64,000 nucleotides of DNA from JAHDVS01 sp964370985 (GCA_964370985.1 CAYJLE010000012.1:1-64000); one strand, 5' to 3'. Shown: positions 16,606 to 25,396, numbered from the stretch's first letter. A program made the numbers and translations. Notes: generated from the sequence alone by a model not told the origin.

Positions 16606-17988
16606 CTAGCCGTCAGGGAGGTGCCAGCGGCGAGGCGCGATCAGATCGTCGGCCGCGCCCGGCCCCCACGTGCCGGCCGGGTACGCCTGAACAGGCGGGG
16701 GGCTCTCGAGCAGCGGGGTGGCGACCTCCCAGAGGCGCTCGATCCCGTCCGCGCGGGTGAACAGCGTGCGGTCGCCGATCATGGCGTCGTGGATCAGTCG
16801 CTCGTACGCCTCGAGCCGGTTGGACGTGCAGAACGAGCCCTCGTAGGCGAAGGTCATCCGTGCCGGCCCGATCGCCATCGTCGCACCGGGCACCTTGGCG
16901 AGGAACTCGGCCGAGATCCCGCCGGGGTCGGCCAGATCGAAAACCAGCTTGTTCGGGCAGAAGCCGTCGCCGTCGAACATGCGCAGCCGCGGTCTCTTGA
17001 AGGCGATCGTGGTCACGCGCCGGCCCTCCGCGAGCCGCTTGCCAGTGCGCAGGTAGAAGGGCACCCCCGCCCAGCGCGCGTTGTCGATCCGCACCTCGAG
17101 CGCGACGAACGTGTCGGTCTGCGAGCCGCGGGCGACACCCTCCTCGGTGAGGTAGCCGTCGTACTGGCCGCGGACCACGCGAGTCGGGTCGATCGGCTCC
17201 AGCGAGCGGAAGACCCTCACTTTCTCGTCGACGAGCGCCTTCGCGTCGAGGGAGGCCGGCGGCTCCATCGCAACGAAGCCGAGCACCTGGAAGAGGTGCG
17301 TGACGACCATGTCGCGGAAAGCGCCGGTGGACTCGTAGAAGCCGGCCCGCGAGCCGATCGAGAGCGTCTCGGGGACGTCGATCTGGACGTGGTCGATGTG
17401 GTCGCGATTCCAGACCGGCTCGAACAGGCCGTTCGCGAAGCGCAGCGCGAGGATGTTCTGGACCGTCTCCTTGCCGAGGAAGTGGTCGATGCGAAAGACC
17501 TGCGACTCCTCGAAGGCCGAGTGCACCGCGGCGTTGAGCGTGCGGGCCGAAGCGAGGTCGGTGCCGAACGGCTTCTCCACGATCACGCGCGCACCCTCCG
17601 CGAGCCCGGCGTGCCCGAGTGTCTCGATGATCCTCACCATCGCCGCGGGCGGCACCGACAGGTAGTGGAGCCGGCGCGGGCCGGAGCCGAGCTCCGCCTC
17701 GGCCCGCTCGACCGTCGCGGCGAGCGCGCCGAAGTCGCCCGCGTCGGAGGGCACATACGAGAGCAGACGAGCGAAGTCCCGCCACGCCTCCTCCGCTACC
17801 TCGCAGTGGCCGAACTCGTCGACGGCTGCGCGGGCGAAGAGGCGAAACTCCTCGTTCGAAAGGCTCTTCCGCGAGGTGCCGATGATCCGGCAGCTCTTCG
17901 GGAGGAGCCCCGCGACGGCCAGGCGAAAGAGCCCGGGCAGGAGCTTTCGCCTCGCGAGGTCTCCGGTCGACCCGAAGAGCACGATCAC
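16606..17988 (-). CDS. zwf: glucose-6-phosphate dehydrogenase
   Basis: First enzyme of the oxidative pentose phosphate pathway, making NADPH from glucose-6-phosphate. NADP motif FGSTGDLARRKLLP lies at the N-terminus and the active-site signature RIDHFLGKE (Asp-His) is present, with EKPFG upstream. From the GTG at 17988 the protein has 460 residues, normal for the family. The start is uncertain: a CTG or another codon a few residues upstream, inside the 26-nt gap after glk, is possible. It follows glk on the same strand, so phosphorylation and oxidation of glucose are encoded together. The NADPH could feed the neighbouring flavin disulfide reductase (inference); the two genes converge with 7 nt between stops. 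Confidence 0.93.
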   Translation of the reverse strand: MIVLFGSTGDLARRKLLPGLFRLAVAGLLPKSCRIIGTSRKSLSNEEFRLFARAAVDEFGHCEVAEEAWRDFARLLSYVPSDAGDFGALAATVERAEAELGSGPRRLHYLSVPPAAMVRIIETLGHAGLAEGARVIVEKPFGTDLASARTLNAAVHSAFEESQVFRIDHFLGKETVQNILALRFANGLFEPVWNRDHIDHVQIDVPETLSIGSRAGFYESTGAFRDMVVTHLFQVLGFVAMEPPASLDAKALVDEKVRVFRSLEPIDPTRVVRGQYDGYLTEEGVARGSQTDTFVALEVRIDNARWAGVPFYLRTGKRLAEGRRVTTIAFKRPRLRMFDGDGFCPNKLVFDLADPGGISAEFLAKVPGATMAIGPARMTFAYEGSFCTSNRLEAYERLIHDAMIGDRTLFTRADGIERLWEVATPLLESPPPVQAYPAGTWGPGAADDLIAPRRWHLPDG

Positions 17989-18014
17989 GCGATCGTCCGG
18001 GACAGGGACGTGCT

Positions 18015-18968
18015 TCAGCTCGCACCGCCCGCGGCGACCCGGGCTGCTCCGAGCAGCGCCGTCAGCTCGTTGAGGATGACGAGCACGGGGATCCGCTCCA
18101 GCATGGCGGAGAAGCGCCCCTTGTCCACGAAGGCCCGCATGAAGCCGCCTTCCCGGAGGCGGGGCAGGATCTTCGGAGCGATGCCGCCGCCGAGGTAGAC
18201 GCCGCCGGTGGCCATCAGGGTCAACGCCACGTTCCCGGCCTGCGCGCCGTAGATGGAGATCATCAGGTCGAGCGCGCGCAGGCACGTCTCGTCGCCCCCT
18301 TCGAGCGCCGCGTGCGCGATCGCCGCGCCGTCGAGCGCAACCGCCGGCATCTCCCCGCTCGTGTCGAGCAGGTACCGATAGATGTTGACGAGACCCAGCC
18401 CGGAGCAGACGCGCTCGTAGCTGACATGGCCGTGCTCCCGGGCGAGGTAGCGGCGCAGGCCGTCCTCGAGCTCGTTCCGCGGCGCGAAGTCGGTGTGGCC
18501 ACCCTCCGTCGCGAAGACGTGGTGGCGCTCGCCGTCCCAGTAGAGGCCGGCCTGGCCGAGACCGGTGCCCGCGGAGACGACGGCGATGTTGCCGGTCGCG
18601 CTCGGGGCGCCCTGGTTGAGGACGGCGAGATCGTCCGGGCCGAGATCGGCGAGGCCGTGCGCGCTCGCCTCGAGGTCGTTGAGGAGGATGACGCCGTCCG
18701 TGCCGGCAACGCCCGCGACGCCCGCGGCGTCCACAGGCCAGGCGAGGTTCGTCGTGTCCGCGCAGCGCCCGCCCTTGACGGGGCCGGCAACGCCGAATGC
18801 GGCGTGCTCGACCTTCGCCGGGTGGGCGGCCAGGAACGCGCGCACCATCTGCTCGAGCCCGTCGTGCTCGCGGCTCGCGTAGATCTCGAGCGCCGCCGGC
18901 TCGCGCCCGCCGCCGCCGAAGAGCGCGAGCCGCGTGCTCGTCCCGCCGATGTCGCCGGCGAGGATCAC
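18015..18968 (-). CDS. glk: glucokinase
   Basis: ATP-dependent glucose kinase of the Glk family, 317 residues from the GTG at 18968. The phosphate-1 loop LAGDIGGTSTRLALF opens the protein, the catalytic Asp lies in LLNDLEASAHGL, and the adenosine region is near MATGGVYLGGGIAP. I placed the start at the GTG directly before the phosphate loop (VILAGD); the open frame continues upstream without homology. It is the first gene of the glk-zwf pair. Confidence 0.92.
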   Translation of the reverse strand: MILAGDIGGTSTRLALFGGGGREPAALEIYASREHDGLEQMVRAFLAAHPAKVEHAAFGVAGPVKGGRCADTTNLAWPVDAAGVAGVAGTDGVILLNDLEASAHGLADLGPDDLAVLNQGAPSATGNIAVVSAGTGLGQAGLYWDGERHHVFATEGGHTDFAPRNELEDGLRRYLAREHGHVSYERVCSGLGLVNIYRYLLDTSGEMPAVALDGAAIAHAALEGGDETCLRALDLMISIYGAQAGNVALTLMATGGVYLGGGIAPKILPRLREGGFMRAFVDKGRFSAMLERIPVLVILNELTALLGAARVAAGGAS

Positions 18969-19185
18969 CGTCCCAGTTCGATCACGCCAACTTGCATCCC
19001 AGGCCCCCGTTCGGTCGCGGTACCCACGTCCTTCGACCCGGATCCCCCGGCCAAGATTCACCCCTCCGGGCGAGGCACCCACGAGCTAGGTTAGGTGATC
19101 CCGTTCGCGGCGCCTGGCACGGAAGCCTCCGAGCCGCCACAGCCACGCTCTTTCGCACCGGCGAATCCCGCTCACGAGCCGCCCC

Positions 19186-19191
19186 TACAAT
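19186..19191 (+). promoter_or_regulatory. -10 box of tRNA-Ser(GGA)
   Basis: TACAAT lies 11 nt before the mature 5' end of the tRNA. No convincing -35 is seen. Confidence 0.5.
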
Positions 19192-19202
19192 AGAGAGCGT
19201 CC

Positions 19203-19293
19203 GGAGAGGTGTCCGAGTTGGCCTAAGGAGCGCGACTGGAAATCGCGTACCCGGTTACAAGCTGGGTCGCGGGTTCGAATCCCGCCCTCTCCG
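19203..19293 (+). tRNA. tRNA-Ser (anticodon GGA)
   Basis: A 91-nt class II tRNA with acceptor GGAGAGG/CCTCTCC, anticodon loop CTGGAAA (GGA), a long variable arm and T-loop GGTTCGAATCC. Discriminator G, no encoded CCA. It is the third serine tRNA of the window; together with GCT and CGA it covers most Ser codons. Confidence 0.97.
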
Positions 19294-19330
19294 CTTCGAG
19301 CACGAGCGCCGGGGCAGCCCGGCTTTCCGC

Positions 19331-19846
19331 TCAGCCCCCGGTCGCCTGGGCGACGTACGCGGCGACGTCCGCGATCTCCTGCTCGGAGAGCTGCGAGAGC
19401 GCCGGCATCGCGCCGCGGCCGTTCGTGACGAGCTCGACGACGAGCTCCGGGGCCGGCTTCGACGCGTCGAGGCTCGGCCCGACCGCGCCGGTCGCGCCGG
19501 CGTCCGCGAGCGTGTGACACCCGGCGCATCCCGCCGCGGCGAACACCTCCTTGCCGGCCACTGGGTCGCCCGCCGTCTCGGGCGGCAGCGCCGTCTCGGG
19601 CGCGGAGGTCTCCGTCTCCCGGGGCTGCGTCTCCGCGGGCGTTGCCGCCTCGACCTCCTCCTCGGTGCCGAGAACCTCGACCGCGGCCAGCGTCCCGCCC
19701 ACGAGGACGAGCGCGACGAGGAAGAACGCGCCGAGGTTCCGGCCGGGGAAGCCAGGGTCGCGCCGGGGCAGCACGAGGGCAGCCGCGAGACTGGAGACCA
19801 CGAGGACGCCGCAGACGACCGCGAGGATGATCTCGTTCGTACTCAC
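19331..19846 (-). CDS. membrane-anchored class I cytochrome c
   Basis: A 171-residue protein with two N-terminal membrane helices (about 6-26 and 40-58), a charged Glu/Thr/Pro-rich linker (60-93) and one c-type heme domain. The heme site is CAGCH (C107, C110, H111) and the distal Met is in GAMPAL. The heme faces outside, where it could shuttle electrons between a quinol oxidoreductase and an oxidase. It is divergent from uppP with 26 nt between starts. No other respiratory gene is adjacent, so its partner cannot be named. Confidence 0.88.
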   Translation of the reverse strand: MSTNEIILAVVCGVLVVSSLAAALVLPRRDPGFPGRNLGAFFLVALVLVGGTLAAVEVLGTEEEVEAATPAETQPRETETSAPETALPPETAGDPVAGKEVFAAAGCAGCHTLADAGATGAVGPSLDASKPAPELVVELVTNGRGAMPALSQLSEQEIADVAAYVAQATGG

Positions 19847-19872
19847 CCGGCGTCGATACGATACCCCGTCTC

Positions 19873-20811
19873 GTGCGCCGCGTCTGGATCTACGCCATCT
19901 CGGGCGCGGCCCTGCTCAGCGCGATCATCCTCGCGGCCGCAGGCGCCGGCGAGGTTCCGGGCGCGCTGACGGACTGGCAGGCGCTCACGCTCGGCACGGT
20001 GCAGGGGCTCACCGAGCTCTTGCCGATCTCGTCGTCCGGCCACCTGATCGCGGTGCCCTGGCTGGCCGACTGGACGTACCTCGAGACCCACGACGAGTTC
20101 AACCAGACGTTCGACGTCGCGCTCCACCTGGGGACGCTGGTCGCGGTCGTCGCGTACTTCTGGGGCGACGTCCTGCGCCTCCTCGGGGCACTGCTCGGCT
20201 CCCTGTCGCGCCGGCGGATCGAGAGCGCCGACGAGCGGGTCGCGTGGTTCGTCGTGGTCGCGACGATTCCGGCGGCGCTGGCGGGAGCGCTCGGAGAGGA
20301 CGCGATCGCGGAGCACCTGGGCGAGCCCTGGCAGATCGCGATCTTCTTGACCGTGTTCGGCGTCCTGCTCTGGGTCGCCGACCGCGCCCGGCAGGACCGC
20401 GGCATGGCCGACCTCGGCGTTGGCCACGCCGTCATGATGGGCGTCGCTCAGAGCCTCGCGCTGATGCCGGGCGTGTCCCGCTCGGGAATCACGATCACGA
20501 CCGGCCGCTTCCTCGGTCTCGACCGCGACTCGGCCGCGCGGTTCTCGTTCCTGCTCCTGATCCCGACCGTGCTCGGCGCCGTCGTCTGGAAAGGTGTCAA
20601 CGACGTGCTGCTCGGGGACCTCCCCGACGGGTGGAAGGGCCCGTTCGTCGTCGGGACGCTCGCCGCGATCGGCAGCGGCCTGCTCGCGATCCGGGGGCTG
20701 CTCGGCTACGTGCGCCGCCACGACTACTCGGTATTCGTCGTCTATCGGCTGATCGCCGCCGCCGTGATCCTGCTCCTGATCGCGACCGGCGTCCGCGCGG
20801 CCACGTTCTGA
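19873..20811 (+). CDS. uppP: undecaprenyl-diphosphatase
   Basis: Integral membrane phosphatase (UppP/BacA) that recycles undecaprenyl diphosphate for peptidoglycan synthesis and gives bacitracin resistance. It has 312 residues and about eight helices. Both catalytic signatures are present: QGLTELLPISSSGHL and MPGVSRSGITITTGRFLGL. The GTG at 19873 is the first plausible start before the first helix. Confidence in function is high; the gene stands alone in context. Confidence 0.94.
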   Translation: MRRVWIYAISGAALLSAIILAAAGAGEVPGALTDWQALTLGTVQGLTELLPISSSGHLIAVPWLADWTYLETHDEFNQTFDVALHLGTLVAVVAYFWGDVLRLLGALLGSLSRRRIESADERVAWFVVVATIPAALAGALGEDAIAEHLGEPWQIAIFLTVFGVLLWVADRARQDRGMADLGVGHAVMMGVAQSLALMPGVSRSGITITTGRFLGLDRDSAARFSFLLLIPTVLGAVVWKGVNDVLLGDLPDGWKGPFVVGTLAAIGSGLLAIRGLLGYVRRHDYSVFVVYRLIAAAVILLLIATGVRAATF

Positions 20812-20841
20812 CCGTCGGGCGCGTCCGCTAGCCTCGGGCGG

Positions 20842-21405
20842 ATGCGTGTCCCGGCGGGCGCCGTGCGGCTCGGTCTCCTCTGCCTCGCGATCGTCGCGAT
20901 CGGGATGATCCGGCCGCGCCTGACCCAGGGGAGCGCGGGCTGGCTCCTGCTCGCGTGCGGGCTCGTCACGGTCGCGGGCGCCGCCGGCTTCTCCGTCGCG
21001 ACGCGCCGCGTCGCAGCGAGGCTACCGCTGGTGGGCGGCTCGCTCAGAGCGGCGCAGGCGGTGCTGGTGCTCGTACGCCGAACCGGCCTGCCGTTTCTCG
21101 GCCTCGCGTTCTTCCTCGTCTGGACGTTCGTCTACCTCGGGCTCTGGTGGTACCACCCGGAGGAGACGTTCTCGGGCCTCGCCGACAGCCCGCGCTTCGC
21201 CGACTTCTTCTACTACGCGGTCATGACCGCGCTGACGTCCCCGCCCGAGGACATCGTCGCGACGAGCCGCGGCGCGCGCAGCGCGACCATGATCGAGATC
21301 CTGACCGGCATCGCGCTCCTGACGACCTACCTGACGAGCCTGCTCGAGGCGCGCCGCGCGCGGGCCCGTGAGGAGGCAAAGCCCCCAGCGGGCCCCGGTA
21401 GTTGA
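20842..21405 (+). CDS. membrane protein resembling a two-helix ion channel with a non-canonical filter
   Basis: A 187-residue protein with four hydrophobic segments. The last two (about 90-112 and 145-168) enclose a re-entrant-like stretch FFYYAVMTALTSPPEDI that lines up with the pore helix and filter of Ion_trans_2 K+ channels, except that the TVGYGD signature is replaced by TSPPED. A basic C-terminal tail follows. It could be a channel with altered selectivity, a non-conducting homologue, or only superficially similar. It follows uppP by 30 nt and is followed by a membrane-anchored protein. Confidence 0.6.
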   Translation: MRVPAGAVRLGLLCLAIVAIGMIRPRLTQGSAGWLLLACGLVTVAGAAGFSVATRRVAARLPLVGGSLRAAQAVLVLVRRTGLPFLGLAFFLVWTFVYLGLWWYHPEETFSGLADSPRFADFFYYAVMTALTSPPEDIVATSRGARSATMIEILTGIALLTTYLTSLLEARRARAREEAKPPAGPGS

Positions 21406-21442
21406 CGCGGGTCTGGCGGCTGCGTAGCGTGGCGGCGTCCCC

Positions 21443-22288
21443 ATGACCGATGACCAGGATCTGGGTCTAGCCGCCGCCGGTACCGCCGACGCGGAGGCGC
21501 CGGCGGCTGCGTCCCGCAGGCTCGCCTGGGCGGTTGCGGGGCTCGCCGCGCTCGCTCTGACGGTGGTATTGGCGTGGCTGCTCGTCCTCCGGGGCGGCGT
21601 CGAGCCGATCTCCGTCGAGCAGGCGGTGCAGGGCTTCCGCGTGGGGGACGCGCCGACCGTTCCGCTCCCCCCCGGCGTCCCCGTGCCGGAGAGCGGCGTC
21701 TACGTCTACGACACGCGCGGGTCCGAGTCCGTCGACATCTTCCTCGGACAGACCCACGACTACCCGGACGTGACCACGATCGCCGTGCGCCCCGGCGGCT
21801 GCGGGCTGACGCTCGCCTGGGAGGCGTTCGACGAGCGCTCGACGACCTGGGAGCTCTGCCCCGCCGGCGGCGGCTGGGAGATCGCGCGCTACACCGAGTA
21901 CCACCGGTTCTTCGGCACGGGCGAGGAGACCGACTACCACTGCGAGCCCGGGTCGGTATGGCTGCCCGCGGACGCGGCTGCCGGCGCCGCCTGGACGAGG
22001 AGCTGCGCCACGGAGATCACCGACGAGGTCGCGTCCGGTCGCGTCGTCGGGACGGAGACCGTCCGCGTGGGCGGCACGGAGGTGGAGGCAGTTCACGTCT
22101 CGCTCGTGGCCGAGCTGCGAAAGCGAACTCGCGGCCAGGGCACGTTCGAGGTCTGGCTGCGGGTACCGGACGGGCTTCCGGTCAGGCTCGCCTGGCAGAA
22201 CGACAACGTCTCGAAGTCGGTCGCGGGCGAGGTCCACTACACCGAGCGAGCGGAGCTCTCGCTCGCGTCGCTCGAGCCGGAGCGCTAG
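21443..22288 (+). CDS. membrane-anchored extracytoplasmic protein of unknown function
   Basis: A 281-residue protein: a short cytosolic N-tail (about 28 residues), one membrane helix (about 29-50), then an external domain of about 230 residues. That domain has several cysteines (GGCGLTLAW, WELCPAG, YHCEPGS, RSCATEI), likely two disulfides, and a mostly beta composition. I recognise no family. It ends converging on the CoA-transferase genes with a 4-nt overlap of the two coding ends. Confidence 0.65.
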   Translation: MTDDQDLGLAAAGTADAEAPAAASRRLAWAVAGLAALALTVVLAWLLVLRGGVEPISVEQAVQGFRVGDAPTVPLPPGVPVPESGVYVYDTRGSESVDIFLGQTHDYPDVTTIAVRPGGCGLTLAWEAFDERSTTWELCPAGGGWEIARYTEYHRFFGTGEETDYHCEPGSVWLPADAAAGAAWTRSCATEITDEVASGRVVGTETVRVGGTEVEAVHVSLVAELRKRTRGQGTFEVWLRVPDGLPVRLAWQNDNVSKSVAGEVHYTERAELSLASLEPER

Positions 22289-22926
22289 CCGAGGTCGATC
22301 TCGTAGGCCGCCGAGGTGGCGCGCGCAACGTCATCGAGCGTCGCCCCGCCCAGCAGCTCGACAAGCACGAGCCGGCCATCGCGCAGCCGGAACACGGACA
22401 GCTCGGTGACGACGACGTCGGCGGCGCCACGGGCAGTCAGCGGGTACGTGCACTCGGGCACCACCTTCGGCGCGCCCGCCCCGGTCGTCGCGGTCATCGT
22501 GACGATCACGCGCCGCGCACCGACGACGAGGTCCATCGCGCCGCCCACGCCGAGCACGTCCCGCCCGGGCACCGCCCAGTTCGCGATGTCCCCGGCCGCG
22601 GAGACCTGGAGCGCGCCGAGCACGGCCACGTCGACGTGCCCGCCGCGGATCATCGCGAACGACTCGGCGCTGTCGAAGTAGGCGGCGCCGGGAAGCGCGG
22701 TGACGGGCAGCTTGGCCGCGTCGACCAGGTCGGGATCGACGGCGTCCGGGGCGGGCCGGGGCCCGACGCCGAGAAGCCCGTTCTCGGTGTGGATCACGAC
22801 CCCGGCGTCCGGGGCGAGGAAGCCGGGGATCAGGTTCGGGATGCCGATTCCCAGGTTGACGACGTTCCCGGGCTCGAGCTCGAGCGCCGCGCGAGCGGCG
22901 ATCCGGGCGCGCGGGTCATCGCTCAC
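22285..22926 (-). CDS. scoB: 3-oxoacid CoA-transferase, subunit B
   Basis: Beta subunit of a family I CoA-transferase (SCOT/AtoA/PcaJ type), 213 residues. The catalytic glutamate lies in HTENGLLG, which carries the covalent CoA thioester. NLGIGIPNLI near the N-terminus and GGAMDLV in the middle are family landmarks. Its start overlaps the end of subunit A (ATGA), so the two are coupled. The substrate could be acetoacetate, 3-oxoadipate or another beta-ketoacid; nothing nearby decides. Confidence 0.9.
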   Translation of the reverse strand: MSDDPRARIAARAALELEPGNVVNLGIGIPNLIPGFLAPDAGVVIHTENGLLGVGPRPAPDAVDPDLVDAAKLPVTALPGAAYFDSAESFAMIRGGHVDVAVLGALQVSAAGDIANWAVPGRDVLGVGGAMDLVVGARRVIVTMTATTGAGAPKVVPECTYPLTARGAADVVVTELSVFRLRDGRLVLVELLGGATLDDVARATSAAYEIDLG

Positions 22927-23588
22927 AGTGGCTTCGCCCCGACGAGTAGGTCGACGTAGAGGTGTGGCGTCGCCACCCCCTCCGGCTCGATCCCGCCGAC
23001 CGGCACGATCTCCCTCGCCTCGGCGATCGTGAGCGTGGCAGCCGCGGCCATCAGCGGGTTGAAGTTGCGGGCCGTGCCGCGGTACCAGAGGTTGCCGAGC
23101 TCGTCGGCGCGGGCGGCGTGGACGAGCGCCACGTCGGCGCGGAGCGGCCGCTCGAGCAGGTGCGGGACGCCGTCGATCAGGCGCTCCTCCTTGCCCTCGG
23201 CGAGCAGCGTCCCGACACCGACCGGGGTGTAGAAGCCGCCGAGCCCGGCACCGGCGGCCCGGATCGCCTCTGCGAACGTCCCCTGCGGCAGCAGCTGGTA
23301 CTCGAGCTCGCCGGCGTTGACGGCGGCGACCGCCTCCGGGTTCGACGTGAAGTAGGAGGCGATCGCCTTGCGGATCCGCCCCTGGCGCAGGAGCAGCCCG
23401 AGCCCCCGCCCGGCCTCGCCGACGTTGTTCGAGACGATCGTAAGGTCGCGCGCGTCACTCGCCTCGACGAGGGCGTCGATCAGGGTGAGCGGCGCGCCGA
23501 CGAGCCCGAAGCCGCCGACCATCACGACGTCGCCGCTCCTGACGTGGGAGATCGCCTCCTCGGCCGAGACGCGCCGGACGCGGGTCAC
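22923..23588 (-). CDS. scoA: 3-oxoacid CoA-transferase, subunit A
   Basis: Alpha subunit of the same CoA-transferase, 221 residues, with the CoA-binding signature VMVGGFGLVGAP near residues 21-32 and the NNVGEAG segment. Together with subunit B it moves CoA from succinyl-CoA (or similar) to a beta-ketoacid. The start overlaps the stop of the HEPN gene by 4 nt, so both may be in one transcript although the functions look unrelated. Confidence 0.9.
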   Translation of the reverse strand: MTRVRRVSAEEAISHVRSGDVVMVGGFGLVGAPLTLIDALVEASDARDLTIVSNNVGEAGRGLGLLLRQGRIRKAIASYFTSNPEAVAAVNAGELEYQLLPQGTFAEAIRAAGAGLGGFYTPVGVGTLLAEGKEERLIDGVPHLLERPLRADVALVHAARADELGNLWYRGTARNFNPLMAAAATLTIAEAREIVPVGGIEPEGVATPHLYVDLLVGAKPL

Positions 23589-24019
23589 GGCTCGAGGGCC
23601 CCGGTCACCGCCGCGACGACGGCGCGGGCGTGGATCAGCCCCACCTCGAGCTCGGCCGGACGGATGAGACGTGCGCTGTATTCGGACTGGTGGCGAAGTC
23701 GCCGCATCTCGTCGATCGCGTCGAGATGATCGGCGATCCCGGGATCCAGCGTTGCCGTCGCGTACCTTCCGACCCGTTCGTGCTCGCCCGGGCCTCGCCG
23801 GACCCGCAGACCGTGCGCGCGCATGTGCGCGACGATCGCCTTGCGAGCAGCGTCGTACGCGAGCACGAACGCGCCGGTCGGGTCGGACATCGCGAGCCGC
23901 TCGGCGCTGTCGAGATGCCGCGTGGCCGACTCGAGATCCCGGCCGGCGGCACCGCGGTCGGCGTCCACGCGGGCGACGATCCCGGCGTCGAGGAGCTCCT
24001 GGACGTCCCTAGCTGTCAT
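23585..24019 (-). CDS. HEPN-domain protein, toxin partner of an MNT protein
   Basis: A 144-residue all-helical protein. The segment DEMRRLRHQSEYSAR in the second half resembles the conserved Arg/His/Tyr motif of HEPN nucleases, and the N-terminal LAYDAARKAIVAHM helix is typical of the family. HEPN proteins are RNases or AMP-ylation targets paired with minimal nucleotidyltransferases. The gene overlaps the preceding MNT gene by 11 nt, giving the standard HEPN/MNT toxin-antitoxin arrangement. Whether it is an active toxin cannot be told. Confidence 0.75.
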   Translation of the reverse strand: MTARDVQELLDAGIVARVDADRGAAGRDLESATRHLDSAERLAMSDPTGAFVLAYDAARKAIVAHMRAHGLRVRRGPGEHERVGRYATATLDPGIADHLDAIDEMRRLRHQSEYSARLIRPAELEVGLIHARAVVAAVTGALEP

Positions 24020-24623
24020 CGGGCTCGCCGTCGGGCGTGCGAGACGAACCGGGAACGAGCTCGAGGCGTGGCTCGCGCTTGACCTGCCGGACGAAGCCGT
24101 CCCCCGCGTCGCTCCACTGATCGGCGGACAGGATCGTTGTGCTCACCTCCTGGCCCAGCAGGGACGTGAGCTCGCGGGCGACCCGCGCGACGGCCCCCCA
24201 TTCCGGGCAACCGATGAGGAGAACGTCGATGTCGCGCGGGGGCGGCCCCGGCTCGCCCAGGTACCGCGCGGCCCACGATCCGATCAAGAAAGCGCGCTCG
24301 ACGCCGTGGATGGCCGCGATCGCCGGGCCGATCAGGCTGGCCGGCCCGAGCGCCTTCAGCAGCAGCGCGCCGAGCTCGCGGTAGTACGGGGACCCGGAGT
24401 GGGGGTGCAGGATCCGCTGTCGCCCGATCCGTTCCGAGCGGACGAGACCCGCCTGCTCCAACCGGTCGGCTTCCCGAGTCAGCGTCCCCCGGTCGAGGCC
24501 GAGCTCCCGCGCCAGCTCCGCGAGCGGCGCCGGTCGATCCGGGAAGAGGTAGACGCGGGCCAGCAACCGGGCTTGGCCTTCCGAGCGGAAGATCGGCAAG
24601 AGGAGCGGCGGAGCCTTTCGCAT
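24009..24623 (-). CDS. winged-helix plus minimal nucleotidyltransferase (MNT) antitoxin
   Basis: About 204 residues: an N-terminal winged helix (about 10-80; DRGTLTREADRLEQAGLV) fused to a nucleotidyltransferase domain whose metal motif is GSWAARYLG followed by DIDVL. MNT antitoxins inactivate HEPN toxins by adding AMP groups. I prefer the ATG at 24623 (MRKAPPLLLPIF) over the ATG at 24653 because a perfect palindrome and a TATTAC box lie between them; from 24653 ten extra residues would be added. The DNA-binding domain probably represses its own promoter. Confidence 0.78.
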   Translation of the reverse strand: MRKAPPLLLPIFRSEGQARLLARVYLFPDRPAPLAELARELGLDRGTLTREADRLEQAGLVRSERIGRQRILHPHSGSPYYRELGALLLKALGPASLIGPAIAAIHGVERAFLIGSWAARYLGEPGPPPRDIDVLLIGCPEWGAVARVARELTSLLGQEVSTTILSADQWSDAGDGFVRQVKREPRLELVPGSSRTPDGEPDDS

Positions 24624-24636
24624 CTGCTGTGTAATA

Positions 24637-24649
24637 AGCAACGGTTGCT
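24637..24649. promoter_or_regulatory. candidate operator of the HEPN/MNT pair
   Basis: AGCAAC-G-GTTGCT is a perfect 6+1+6 palindrome just upstream of the preferred MNT start. On the minus strand it is followed by a TATTAC -10-like box 7 nt before the ATG at 24623. It would be a natural site for autoregulation by the fused winged helix. Confidence 0.5.
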
Positions 24650-24673
24650 GCATTTAACGCAGCGACGACCATA

Positions 24674-24687
24674 TCAGCGGGCGCTGA
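24674..24687. terminator. short hairpin after the sigma factor gene
   Basis: TCAGCG-GG-CGCTGA lies 20 nt past the stop of the minus-strand sigma gene and before the HEPN/MNT promoter. It separates the two transcripts. It has no U-tract. Confidence 0.35.
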
Positions 24688-24706
24688 CCGCGGCGTCCGC
24701 TCGGGC

Positions 24707-25279
24707 CTACGGGTTTGCGCTCCGCGTCTCGGCGGCGAGCGCCTCGAGCTGGCGCCTGAGCTCCATGCGCCCGCGGTGGAGACGGCTCTTGAAGTTGCGC
24801 ACGTTGAGGTCGAGAAGCTCCGCGGCCTCCTCGTTCGAGAGCCCCTCGACGTCGCGCAGGACCACGGCCGCCCGGTACTGGGCGGGAAGCCGGGCCAGGC
24901 AGCGCTCGAGGTCGGCCTGGAGCTCCCGCTGCTCGGCCAGGGTGGGCGTGTCCGCGGCGAGATCGGGCACGTCGAGCATGGCATCGTCGAACGGGAGCAG
25001 CTCGCGGCGCGCCTCTCGCGCGAGGTGGCGGTTCGCCTCGTTCATCGCGATCCGGAACAGCCAGGTGGAGATGCTCGCCTCGCCGCGGAAGCCGGCGAGC
25101 GCGCGCCAGGCCCTGATGAACGTCTCCTGTGCCACGTCCTCGGCCAGCGTCGGGTTGCCGAGGACGCGAACGAGCAGCCTGAAGACAAGGCCCGAATGGC
25201 GACGGACGAGCTCCTCGAACGCGTCGGCATCGCCCACGCGGGCGAGGGCGACCAGCTCATGATCGGGTAGGGCGGTCAC
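24707..25279 (-). CDS. ECF sigma factor (RpoE-like)
   Basis: A 190-residue extracytoplasmic-function sigma factor. Region 2 is clear (ALAGFRGEASISTWLFRIAMNEA, with AEDVAQETFIRAWRAL), and region 4 contains LPAQYRAAVVLRDVEGLSNEEAAELL with a helix-turn-helix. The GTG at 25279 gives a normal N-terminus. A zf-HC2 protein is encoded head-to-head 117 nt away and is the probable anti-sigma factor. The regulon cannot be told, though neighbouring redox genes are natural candidates. Confidence 0.92.
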   Translation of the reverse strand: MTALPDHELVALARVGDADAFEELVRRHSGLVFRLLVRVLGNPTLAEDVAQETFIRAWRALAGFRGEASISTWLFRIAMNEANRHLAREARRELLPFDDAMLDVPDLAADTPTLAEQRELQADLERCLARLPAQYRAAVVLRDVEGLSNEEAAELLDLNVRNFKSRLHRGRMELRRQLEALAAETRSANP

Positions 25280-25396
25280 CGGCCGAGACCAGGGACACTA
25301 CAGCGCCGCGCGCCCGCCCACCGGGGCGAACGAGCTACGATCACGCCTGCGAGCCGATGGTGAATCCAGAACGGCGCTCGCGGGTCTAACGAACGT

